In this document: positions 1-17,000 of the stretch, piece by piece
Layout of the letters: every line of letters starts with the position of its first letter
Position numbering within the stretch: position 1 is the first letter of the stretch
Assembly: GCF_020085105.1 (NCBI RefSeq)
Contig: NC_058058.1
Coordinates: forward strand, 6,688,175 to 6,752,174
Source of the DNA: Siniperca chuatsi
Taxonomy: Eukaryota > Chordata > Actinopteri > Centrarchiformes > Sinipercidae
Direction: 5' to 3'
DNA: 64,000 bases
Notes under the pieces: generated by a model
Told to the model about the DNA's origin: nothing
Database searches by the model: none
Seen by the model: the letters and a program-made list of their open reading frames with translations, nothing else
Made by a program: the position numbers and the translations under genes

Positions 1-2018
1 GTCGATTATTTTCTCATATTTTGCCATCACAATTTCCTAGAGCCCAAGTTGACGTCTACAAGTAGTTTGTTTTGTCAAACAATTGTCCAAAACCTAAAGA
101 TATTCAGTTAACTATCACGAAGGACTAAGAAAACAAGCACAGTTTCACATAAACAGTTTGGAACAATTGAACTTTTGTTTAAAAATTAAGCGATCATCAA
201 AATTGTTGCAGATATATTTTCTGTCAGTCAACTAATTGGCAAAAACATTTCAGCTCTAATCCCAGGTCTCGTCTAGATGGTTACTCTGGATTTGCACGCT
301 TAATCGGTTTGTCCCTGCCACCACAGAGGTAATGGCAGAATCTGAAGGTCTGCACTCGGGGACTGAACCAGCCCCTCTGTTGCTGCTCAGCTATTTTTGA
401 CAAAGTAACTCACATCAAGCCTCCATGCCGCCATTGTTTAATCAATGTTGGGGTTTTTTTTCAATACAGCGATCAATGGGGCACGTCCGATTTCATACAT
501 GGTTGCTTCTTCACTGTGGATCTAATTTAAAGTTGCTCCTCCCAGCTGATCCATTAAAAGGAAATCAATGACCACAGCTGGACTGCCAGACTCTGCTGGT
601 CTGTTTTCCGTGGTGATGACTGCAGACTGTGCTTCTACTTTTTCCTCATAATACTGAAACACCTATTGGACTTCAGGGTCTTAGAGAACAATTACTTCTC
701 CTGATGTTTCCTCCATTTTGTCTCCTTAGATCCCCTTGCTAAGTTTCTTCATCTTCATGTAGAGCTATAACAGTTGCTATTGTGGGCCTGTAAATACCTG
801 TGGGATGTGTTCAATATTGCGCTAAAAATCAATAAACTTCAGTTGACTAAGTTGTATCTACAAGCAGAGTTTACAAACTTAAGTCACACACCATTTCCTT
901 TTACTGAATGTTATCCATTTATTACTCAAAATAACAGTTTCTTCCTACTAAAGATAGAAGAATTAGGAGAATAAAACATGCAGTGACAAGATTGATTCTG
1001 AAAAACCATCAACACAGTCATGGAAACACTAATGAGAAACTTTTGTTCCTCCTCTCTGAACCGAAATTTGGAGAAATCTTACAGAAAATACCACAAACCT
1101 CAAACAAATCTGTGTACATTTTAAACAGTTTGTGGTTAAAGTCACTGGTCGACAAAAATTTAACACTTAAGGACAATAACAGCGTTTCTGTGCATTTTAG
1201 CCCCCATACTCATATACGTGACACCACTGCCAATCGTTTTCCAGCCCAGACCGTATTCTTTACATTTAAAAAAAAAATGTTTTTCTTCAAGGCAGCCACT
1301 GACTAATTTTCTTAGCATGAAAATCACTAACTTCCTGTGACGTAAAACTTCAACGTCTGCTTTTATTTTTCTCAGTCACGTTATTGTTACATGGTAATGC
1401 AGTGCACTTTTCAATTCTTTGACAATATAAGATGATGATTATCTCAATAATGTTCACTGACAGATTATCTCAAGCTAGTTTTAAGTTTCTGAAAATTAAT
1501 TTTCATACAGTAAAATAAATGAACACCCGTGGCTGAAAGACGGGAAGAAAAACAAGACAAATCTACACTCCAGCTGTGGAAAACGGTCAGCAGTAAAGTA
1601 AAAAGTACGTGATTTGTTATCAGTGTGATAAAACACACAGAAACGCTGTTTCTTTTCCCGTCAACTGACTGGATTCCTTTTAAAATACTGAATGTTCCTC
1701 TTTTTTGCAAAAATGGGTGCATAGGGTTTAGAAAACAAACCTATCAGTAACTGTATATAAAAAAGACAATTATCCCCGGCCGACTACCACTGAACACACA
1801 AACCGTCTATCGTCGTCATTTTCTATCGGGAAATCTTACATTTTATAAAACCAAGCAAGGGACCAGCATTGTTCTTAAAATGGAGCCGCAAAAACAAGTT
1901 TTCTACAAATGGTTCAGTGGACGTTACATTCATGTCAAAACAACCAAATATTTTCTTGACAAACTCTGGTCCATCTGACATAATGACGGGTAGAGAGGGG
2001 GGTGGGGCAGATACTTTT
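1..2018. other. 3' flank of srsf10, no other gene seen
   Basis: This stretch lies downstream of the srsf10 stop codon, which is on the minus strand. It is AT-rich, and its open frames are short and show no recognisable family. The part nearest 2018 is probably srsf10 3' UTR. A minus-strand AATAAA (TTTATT on the plus strand) at about 1362-1367 is a possible polyadenylation signal about 650 nt past the stop, but AT-rich DNA yields such hexamers by chance. Confidence 0.5.
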
Positions 2019-7304
<5,286 letters not shown>

Positions 7305-7372
7305 AAACTCACACACACACAGCAGAAGAAATTTTTTGGGGGAAAGGAAAATCTGCAGCGAAAATATTTGTA

Positions 7373-7382
7373 GCGCATGCGC
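7373..7382. promoter_or_regulatory. NRF1-type palindrome in the srsf10 promoter
   Basis: The ten bases GCGCATGCGC are a perfect match to the NRF1 core palindrome and lie about 70 bp upstream of the srsf10 start codon, inside a small GC-rich patch of otherwise AT-rich DNA. NRF1 sites are common in TATA-less promoters of constitutively expressed genes, which suits an SR protein gene. Binding itself is inferred. Confidence 0.7.
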
Positions 7383-7566
7383 ACCAACAAGGCGCCGTCT
7401 AGTTCTTCCTTTCAAACATTAATCAGGCGATAAAAAACCCACAGCGCCCTCTGCTGTTTAAACTCCACCTGCATCACCTGCAGCTGTGGCAGAAACAGTG
7501 TACAAAATAAAAACAAACATGTTTATTTAATCATTCAAATTTATTCATAAGTGTATTAAGCTTTTT

Positions 7567-7572
7567 TTTATT
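7567..7572 (-). terminator. Possible fabp10b polyadenylation signal
   Basis: AATAAA on the minus strand, about 75 nt beyond the fabp10b stop codon and before the srsf10 promoter. The position fits a short FABP 3' UTR, but the region is T-rich. Confidence 0.45.
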
Positions 7573-7646
7573 GTGTTATTTCCAGATGGTCCCCTGCTGG
7601 AAGCTGAGAAGGTCTTGAGAGGGATCCTTTCGCTGCCTGGTGTTGA

Positions 7647-8701
7647 TCACACTCGTTTGCTTCTGCTGACGAAAGTCACAGAGCCACAAATGACAGTCTG
7701 GAAAAGTGAGAAAGCAGAGTCAGAAAGAATTTAAAAAAAACTCACAGTCTATGTTTCTTTCTAACACTGACTCCCTCGTCTTTACAGCAGTTTTTAAAAG
7801 AGTTAAAGCCACTGACCTCAACCATGTCGTCCCCTTGGATCTCTCGGACAGAGGTGAACTTATCGGTCTCAGCAATCAGCTTCCCATTCTCCTCTCTGAC
7901 AGTGCACTAATCAAAACCAAAAACATTGCACGAGGCAAACTTTTTGTGCCATAACCCCCCTTTGTTAAAATCATGCCTCCTGTGCATAAATCAAATTCTT
8001 TTTAGCAACTAATAACAAGTTCATGTACAAATGAAAAATGGAGTTTTAAGGCACAAATCTCTCCTACTATATTCATAGTGAACTCAAGAGCATGATAGGC
8101 GTTTGTCATATTTCAATGTTTTGATTGTTTATTGTTTTTTCACGAATCAGATTCTTTCAGCTTTACATGCGTGGGGCAACACTGAGGGAGATCTCTGCAT
8201 CATTTACAGCGTTTACTTAAAAATGCACAAAAACAGGACTGTAGCCTCACTGAAACCTGCATAGCTTCCTGAATGGAGACACTTTTCAGGGTAAAATGTG
8301 GCCGTCATCAGCTCACATACAACTATCATATCTTCACTTCTGTGCTCATGACATGCACAAAGAGTTTGAGTTTTGAATTACCTTAAACTTCCTGCCATCC
8401 ACAGTAGTCATCTCTGACTCCTTTCCGATGCTGAATGAGTGGACTTTGGTGCAGATGGGAGTTTTCATTGTGTAGGTAAAGTCTTTGCCGTTCTGCTCAA
8501 TCACTAACACCGGTTTGACTTCCTTTCGCATTTTGACAACCATTTGAGGTGCACCTTGAATGCATATTTAAAAAAAAAACATGTATGATGTATGCATTGG
8601 CAAATAAATCTTTTAAATATGAAAATATTCTCACCTACTACTTTTAAGAACTCCTCAAGGTTTTCCTCAGAATAAACTTTCCAAGTGCCATTGAAGTCCA
8701 T
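7647..8701 (-). CDS. fabp10b: Liver-type fatty-acid-binding protein, FABP10 group
   Basis: A cytosolic beta-barrel carrier of fatty acids or bile acids. Four exons with the classic FABP layout: 8701-8635, 8554-8382, 7906-7817, 7697-7647, giving 381 nt and 126 aa, the usual FABP10 length. The start is the ATG of MDFNGTWKVYSEENLEEFL, the conserved FABP opening. Exon 2 holds KPVLVIEQNGKDFTYTMKT and FSIGKESEMTTVDGRKFK, exon 3 NGKLIAETDKFTSVREIQ, and exon 4 ends in RSKRV. All four junctions use GT-AG and keep phase. Recalled similarity is highest to FABP10 (ENYEEFL, FTIGKEAEITTMDGKKLK, MVET), a group lost in placental mammals. It is clearly diverged from fabp10a as I remember it, so I favour fabp10b; fabp10a cannot be excluded without a tree. 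Confidence 0.85.
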
Positions 8702-11069
8702 GCCTGCTGGTCGTGTTGCTTGCCTGAGGATGTTTGTTGTCCTTCTTGACATAATCCCATCACACACACTGCTGGTTGGCATGTTGGGGACTTCCAACTC
8801 CCTGTTATCTGGACTGAAATTTCCAGTGAAAGCCACGACAGGCTGAGCTTTCTGTTAGTCCTCATTCACAGGCTGTGGTGTAACATCTTTACATGCTGCA
8901 ACAACAGATGTTAAGTAATGTGTAGATGAAATATGGCACCAGATACTAGGGGGGGTGCATGTGAAGATGTTTGCATGGATTGATGAAATCAAAGACGTTT
9001 CTTCTTCCAAAATCACTGCATATTAACACTGAACTTAGGCAATGACATACCTTTATTTCAGACAGAAATGAAAGCTTCATTTGACAAATATTTATGACTT
9101 GAGGACATTTTCAAAATATAAAAATACTTCAACTGGCAAACACACAGAAAGCAAATACATTTTAAGGCCAACATGTGCAGGCAGCAAAAGCTCAGACAGT
9201 TCAGTGCTGTGCAGATATGAAAATGTGATTCACCTCTTTAACCTCCCAATAAAGGTCTCCAAGCATGCTCAGTTACCAGGAACACAGATATGTAGAGCTT
9301 CGTTACAAAAAAGTCGACAAACTCGATCACCGCTGGAATGTTACAGAAGCTCTTAGCAGTCCAAACACGTAAGCTTACAAAACAGACACGTCATAAACAG
9401 ATAAGGGTGGAGCACGTTTCGGACAGAAACACTTATTTTCTTTGTGCAGAGGGCATATGTTAATACTGTGCCATGTTACAGTCCCTGAGAAAACACTGAA
9501 CAGGCATGCAGCGATGTTAGTGCTAAGCTTGTTCACAGACCTCGGTCAAACAATATTTGCAGTTTATTCTTGACTTTTATGTTATTTTAACATTCTTGGA
9601 TCACCAGATTTGTGCTTTCTATTTCACCAGGGTACTTTTAACAGTGCAAAACACATTTTCAATCACAGGAAGTTTTACCCTCTTGTAGATGTTTATACTT
9701 GATAGTTTGGCTCTATTGATAAGGATTTTTGAGGCAGATACCGATATTGATATTTGAGTTTAAACATTTTTGATAATGATATAGAAACAAATGTTTTGGA
9801 TAAGGGCATCATATGCTAAAATTAGTTTTTTGGAGAATTTTGACCAAGATATGTAAAGAGTGAGACCCTTTATAGTAAAAAAAAGACCTAAGGCACATTC
9901 ACTTCACCCTGTGATGACAAGGTTTCAACTCCTCTCTCAAGCTCTCTTTTTTTCATCACTTTTCATTTGAACAACCGACTGCAACACTATGAATGTCTTC
10001 CAGGAGAGACTGTCTGAAAATGTTTACTGTTATCCCAATATTCAAACAATATCGGGTCTCTCCACCCTCTCTATGACTGCAGGCTTTTCACCACGCCTTC
10101 ATGCTAACATGCTGATGTTAAGAGGGTATAAGTTTACTGTGTTCACCATCTTAATTCAGTGTTTTAGCATGCTTAAATTTGCTAATTAGCACTAAAAGTA
10201 CAGCTGAGGCTGATGGGAATGTCATTAATTTTTGCAGGTATTTGGTCATAAACCAAAATATTGGACAAATAAAAAATTTGACCCGATGATGTCGTCAGAT
10301 GAAAAATCACTTAAGTTACAATTCATCCTGAGGGCAACATGAATGCGTACCAAATTTCATGGCAATCCATCCAGTGTTGTTGAGATATTTTGTTTGGACC
10401 AAAGTGGTGGGCCGACATTGCCATCCACAGAGCCGCTAGCATGGCTAAAAACAAACTTGTCAGAGCTCTCTGGTAGACAAACTTTGCGTTGGGCAGACTG
10501 TTTCTAAAATACCTAAACATTTTCTTTGGTATTTCTGTGCAGCAATTTCTTGTTACTCATCGGCCGATATATATGCTAATACTGAAATAGGCTAATATCG
10601 GCCATAATATCAGATTTATTGCTCGAGCTCTACTTTATAGATTCCTTACACTGTGCTTTGAGGGGGTAAACTCCACCCATCTGGTGCTCCAAGCTTGTTA
10701 AAACAAGTGCTTTGTCTTTTTTTGTACTATTTGATGCAAGTCTGCTTGTTAAGACACAAAATGCTGACACTTGGCACAATTCAGGCTGTAATACAATCCC
10801 GAAATAGCAAATGGCCAGTGGTGCATGCTTTGGTAATGTGTTACATGATAAAAATCTTTATGAACTTACGGAGGATTTTCCCCCAAAATGCTGGAAAAAA
10901 GAACAATTTGCATAATCTCATATCACAAAAACAGAACATGGGAAAGAATAATACTTCCAACTCTTTAAATTCTTAAATATCAAGGTCTGATAGGACTCTC
11001 ATTCATTCAGGGATCTCCACTCTTTGAATACAACAGATGACATGAGGGGATCATGAACTGTAAATATTA
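8702..11069. other. Intergenic: fabp10b upstream and slc9a1 3' flank
   Basis: No gene is supported here. The first few hundred bases must include the fabp10b promoter. The stretch from about 9700 to 10650 is degenerate dispersed repeat. The last part next to 11070 is probably slc9a1 3' UTR. Open frames are short and lack recognisable domains. Confidence 0.6.
10060..10450. repeat. Dispersed teleost repeat
   Basis: Contains phrases repeated widely in spiny-rayed fish genomes, such as 'tttgctaattagcacta', 'gtacagctgaggctgatggg', 'tttggtcataaaccaaa' and 'tttcatggcaatccatcca'. It is non-coding and degenerate. I recognise the sequence type but not an official family name. Confidence 0.7.
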
Positions 11070-14000
11070 TCATGAGAGGAAGGCGCCATCCCCGTCCCCG
11101 TCCTTGTTTGGACCGGGGTCACTAAGGCAGCGTGATAGTTTCAGTTGGTCTTGCTCCTCCTGCTTGTCTGCCACTTTTGCCCTCAGCTGAGCGTCGCCTT
11201 TCAGAGCGCTGCTCTGATTGGTCTTCTGGGGTGATTCGTTCAACAGGCTGACGGCATCAGGAGGGCTGGGATGTGGCCGAGCTGTCTGGCCTCTGGGGCT
11301 CTCGCCGTCATCGTAAGTGTAAACCTGGTGCTCTGGGATACAGATACAGAGCAGTGATACGTTAGTGCTAAAACGTTTTCTACAAGCTGCTGCAAAATCA
11401 TAAACAAGTAGTTTGGGCTTCAGTAAGAGTCGTTTTTAGGATGTTTAGGTGCTTTGTACCCTAAAACATCTTAATCTCAGAGTCTGTCTAATCCCTACCC
11501 TCAAACTTTTTAGTAATAATTCAGTTTAGTTGCGTATTTAATGAATATAAAAGGTACTGTCAATTCATGGTTGTGTAAAAGTTAAGAGTGAATGTGAATC
11601 AGGTTCTGCTCCACAGTGACTCTAAAGCAGCGTGAAAAGGCATATTTCTCCTTTATACCTTTTATCAAACGATAAGATAAATTCTGGGTTAAACATACAA
11701 CCCAACTGACCTGAATCAAAGCAGACTTTTCTCACTGGCGTTGTTTCCTGGCGGTTTGCAGGAACTGTGAGGTAGTGACTCATCTGCGAATGAGACACAA
11801 ACGTTTGTCATTTCAGAGCTTAAACACCTTAAGAATTTGAAAATCGCAACCAATAATCATAAATCTTTAAATTTAGTTAGACTTGAACTAAGATTTAGTT
11901 TCACATTACTCACTCTGAATCGTTGGACAAACCGAACATGTGAGATTATACAATAGACCCCATATTGAGGAGTACTGGGGTAAAATCGTTGGAAAACCTA
12001 ACTTGATTTTTCATGTCCAGCTTGACACTGAAGCTCAGGTTTTGCTTCTCGGTTTACCCGGCCCTCATATTAAAGGCTGTTCAGTATTACATTTGCTGCC
12101 CGGAAAAATGGATTGCTCCGATGGATTGATAATACAACACCTACAATTGTGGGATGGCATAGACTGATATTTGAGCTAAGACCAATGGAATATTTAACAT
12201 ATAGATTTAAATGTAAAATGGGTGATTTTTTAAAAGACTTGAACATCCTTCTTTAAATTTACTGGTGAAAGACTTACAAATATTGTATTAAAAGGAATGA
12301 TGGACTGCAGTAATGAAAAACTGGCTAATTGACATTTTTGGGTTATAAAGTGGGATTATTTATTTTTTTGTTTTTTACAATTTCTTTTTCAAAATTATTA
12401 TTATTTTTTTAAATTCTTATTTAATTTCCCTTCTTTCTCTCCAGATGTTTATTTGTTGCATCACTGGCGACTGTAATTGGACTGAGCGTTTCCTTACACG
12501 TGTATAGATGCTTTATCTTCATCTTCCCATTTATACTTTCCCAACATATTTATGTGAGTGTGCAATCCTCTCTTTGAGTATATCATCTGCTATGTAAATC
12601 ATATATCATGGATCTAAGTCAGACGTTTAGTTCTTGTGGCCGCTGTGTACTGATGGTGTCGTTAGAGCTGTTTGTATACAAATACTGTACAAAAACTCAC
12701 CCTCCTCTCCATCTCCACCCGCTGCCTCCTGAAGCGAATTTCACTCACATTGTCCTCAAACGGGTCGATCATCAGGTCATGTCTGCTGTAGGAACGAAGC
12801 TGAGGACACAAAACCATGAACCACAGCGTCAGAAACGTTAATCTGCCTGCAACACGCATGCATCAACAAACCGACGGCTAAACTCTTCACTGTGTCACCG
12901 ACCCTCTGTCTGGTCTTCTGCAGGTGGCCTCGCAGGATCTTTCTGATCTCTTCCTCACGACTTTTCGAGATGCTCGGGATCGCCCGTCGTCTGGCCGGCC
13001 CTCTTGGCTGAATGTTTCTGTGAAGACACACATAACATATCATGGCTATTTAAAAACAACAAACTATTCTACCAACAAATTCTATTAAAATGGCCTTAAG
13101 AGAAGTGAAAGCACAAAATGAGCCTGACATATTTCTGCAGCGGTTGATCTATATCGGTGGTTTACAACCTTATTGGCTTGTGATGCCTTATTTGAATACT
13201 TTTTAGAGGCAACAGAGATAAACTCATGACTTAATTACAAGGAAAAGGAAAAAATGGAGTAATGGCTGGAAAAATAAATATAGTTTTGTGCAGCAAAAAT
13301 ATTTTTGGCAGGTCCCAAACCACTGATCTATATTATGGCCAGAAGTGAATAAAAAAGCAGATTCTACTTTTGGACATAATTTCTCATCGTTAACCAGTGA
13401 TCGATGACACCGGCTTTACTTCCACAGGTAAGATTTCAGACTTTACGTCTAACTGACTTTCCATCCTGTTTTATTTTGGAACAAAAAGCATAATATTTTG
13501 GTACCATATTAAATAAAAAAAACATACATGAATGTATGTGTTTTGTGATGTATTTCTGCTTCCTGCTTCAGACGCTTTGCTGCTTGCTTACATTCTTTTG
13601 CTGATATCCTTGTTTTTTTCTGCTAAAAGTTATCAGCAGCAGGTCCTGGATACTTATGAATGACTGGAACTTTAATTTATGAAAAGTCCCAGAAGGCTAC
13701 AACCATATTTTTTAACACTTTTATTACTTCTTCAGTACTGCGCAAATGCTGTTCTCCTGTGCCTTTGATTGATTGGTTGCACTTTTATTTCCTTTGTTGC
13801 ATTTGGGGCAACTTACAACTTATTACTGCTCTCTAACTGTATTTCTGGTCTATTCTATTTTTTATTTGATTTAATTTTATCTATTTAAAAAAAATCTTAA
13901 TTGATTTTATTCTGTTTTTTATTGCTTATTGTTTTTGAATGTCATTCTAATGCTATTCTTTGTGTAAAGCTCTTTGAATTGCCTCTGTGTTAGAAATGTG

Positions 14001-17000
14001 CTATATAAATAACACTGCCTTTTTGTCACGTAACATTAGTGGTATTTAACCATGCATATAGTCTTGTTTTTGAGATATCCGTCTCTGAGATTTTATACAG
14101 TAACACCAATGTATCTTTTTAGAGAAAATGTCTCAGTTACTCTGGATAATCTATAAAACTGTCACCACTTTTCATTCTTTGATAGAAACTCACGACCAGG
14201 ACATTTCTAGTATTCAACCTCAGGACTATGTGAAAAACATAATTTGTACTCATGACTTATGACTGACACTTACTGCATGGAGACGGACGATACAATTGTG
14301 GGCAGCTTGGCGGAGCTCCCACTCTCCACCACCATCATGGCCTGTTTCATCTCCATCTTGTTGTAGAAGGAGATGAGCTGAGGCTCGGTGGAGCGGTCGC
14401 CTGCGATCAGCCACCTCTTCACGTAGGCCTTGTTGAAGCGGTTCAGCCTGAATCCAGCAGAAACAAAATCACTCATCAGTTAAGCTTTTTAAAAAATGTT
14501 ATTTTCTAAGGTGTCTCTGGACATGTATACTGTGTCTCAGTCCCACTCACCTTCATGCAGGTCCCCCGACCAAACAGAAAGCGTGACCACCATGACCACG
14601 GTGGAAGTACCACTGCAGGGAACTGTGTGTTTTGGCCCTGGACCATCCGTATACCCACTATTACTACTGCTAAATTCAAATATTACATCATATGAGGGAA
14701 TAGAGGATAAAATCTTACTGGGGTTAATGTAAGTCAAGGTTCTTAATTACAACATTGGGATTTCCTGTCACACTGAAGCACCAAACCTTTGCAGCAGCAA
14801 CATGGGGGAATTTGTGCAGCATCATATTCACACAAAAAAAGTCCCCTTCAGCTTAGAGCCACAGTAAAAAAAGATTTTCCACCCTTTTAGGTAATTCCCT
14901 CCTCATATAATTTATTTATTTTACAATATATAACATCAGTAGGTATCCTCAGACATCTTTGAACCCCACTCATCATATAAAACCTGCTCGCACATGAACA
15001 TGAGCGTCACCCCAGAGTGTTTAAAACCAAAATCTTGACGCAACTGAAAGGTAATTTCTTTGTGGATATGTTAAGAAAAAAAAAATCATACTTGTCTTTC
15101 CAGTGATGATGTCCATAATGACCACAGATGTCTTCAATTCCTGTGAGGAGATGATCCAGGAACTGAAGACAGAATGAGTTTTCATATGCTCTTATAGAGT
15201 ATCTTAATGATGAACAATAAACAAAAATGGGATTTAAAAAGTCTGAAGTCAACACAAGTTTGATCTTTTTTGTCCTTTTATGTCTTGTACTGTATTGCAA
15301 CTCTGTTCCTCTATTGTTTTGCTGTGAAACAAATTATTATTGATCTCACCTGTGTGTGAATCTCCTCATTAATCGATCTGTTGCTCTCCTTCTTCTTCTT
15401 CACTGCCAGAAGCTCCACCAGAGGCCTGATCGTCATTCCCTGAAGACAGAGAGAAACAGGAGTTAGGTCATGTGGAAATGACGTGCATTGTATTTATCAG
15501 TGTAGACTGTATTCATTCACAAATAATGTAGACTTAGATTCCAGTGTCGGTTGCGTAGGACTGTTTCCGACTCGCGTGATCCAAACAATTCTAATAACTT
15601 CGGAGTCCAATAGTAAAAACATTTCATAACATGTTTTTCTCAAACAAGAAATACTGCTTTAAACCATATTTGTCTGCGTTTAACCTTTCAAAACAAACAT
15701 TTTCACTGCGGTCATAAAACAGTTTGCTCTCCCGCTTGCCATACACAACAGGAGGCACCCATCTGTATTAAAGGTGTGGTCTAACAGCACACTTCTTTCC
15801 TCTGGCTCTACCTATCCACCGTACTATACCATTCAATTAAAAATATAACAAAATCAAGGGTACTTAAATATTTCGACCTATATAATGTCTTTGCATGCAA
15901 ACAATATAACTAAATTTACATATTTTTACATGACCACAATAACAAAAAATACATTTTTTATTCTATTTCTGCTCTAACAAATAACTTTGATTTTATCAGT
16001 ATTTCTTAAAAAAAGGACGCAACGTGTACAGATTTGTGCAAGTTGTTGCAGTTCCAGTTAGTCGCCAACAGAGGTCAATAACGGTTACTGGTTACCAATA
16101 TGAAGGACAAAAACTGACTTATTACAAAAAAGGAACGACAGAATAAATTAAGCTTCTGGTTGACTATTTCTTTTTAATTTTAATAAGTAATGAGTTTAAA
16201 TTTGGTCATTCGTAACTTTATGCCTTCGCAAATAAAACACAGAAATGTAAATGTTTGTCATGAAGTACTCGACATTTCTCACCTGCACAAAGACAGTGAA
16301 GAAGATGACTGTGATGATGGCGGTGAGAAACATGTTCTTCATCTCGTTGTTGGTCAGCAGGAACCCCAGTGAGAAGGCTATAGCACCTCGCAGGCCACCG
16401 TAGGCCACGATGAACTGGTCCTTTTTGGTCAACTTCACAATACGGAATTTATTGATGATGTATGTGAGGCCAATGACTCCTGAAACACATGAAGCAACAT
16501 AAAAGAGTTCAGAAAGAAGAGCAACGGGAAGAGGAAAGGAGGGATCGGGAGGACACCAAGAACTACAAACTAATATTAATAATATCTTATTATTCATTAC
16601 ATATCTGTTTGAATATAATCTACACTATAAAGTGTTCAGATCAAATAATACATCATATCTCTTGAAAGATGCAATCAGCAATACTTTACTGTCTCTTTGC
16701 ACAAATTAGGGAGCTCCAGACTTTTAAAAAAATGTAATAGAGTTGAAAAGTGGAAGAAGTCGCTGGTGTTTTTCTAAATACTTAAAATTCACATTTGTTA
16801 AGTTTTCCTCAAAGTTCCTCAACATATAAAATACTCTTGGATAATTTAACACTACAATAGGTTTATGTGTTGGCCATCAGTTTTAATCATTTCAACTTTG
16901 TTTCTGACAAATCATGCCAATTTTTTAAACGACAATTGAAAACTTACTTATTCAACGTTGCCTTTAACTTTTATCTTCCTTTGTTTGATTCTTATCTCTT

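Larger units (their letters stand above)
7305..7646. other. srsf10 promoter/5' UTR and fabp10b 3' flank
   Basis: The interval is 342 bp between two genes on the same strand. It must hold the srsf10 promoter and 5' UTR (including a short CA run just upstream of the ATG) and the fabp10b 3' UTR. The part next to srsf10 is relatively GC-rich and contains the NRF1-type palindrome described separately. Confidence 0.7.

Noticed and set aside
8702-8836. In-frame N-terminal extension upstream of the fabp10b ATG, reading AFTGNFSPDNRELEVPN
   Set aside because: It looks faintly like a FABP6 start, but the first codon is GTG, not ATG. FABPs start directly at M-x-F-x-G-T-W, and the 126-aa length is already complete from 8701.
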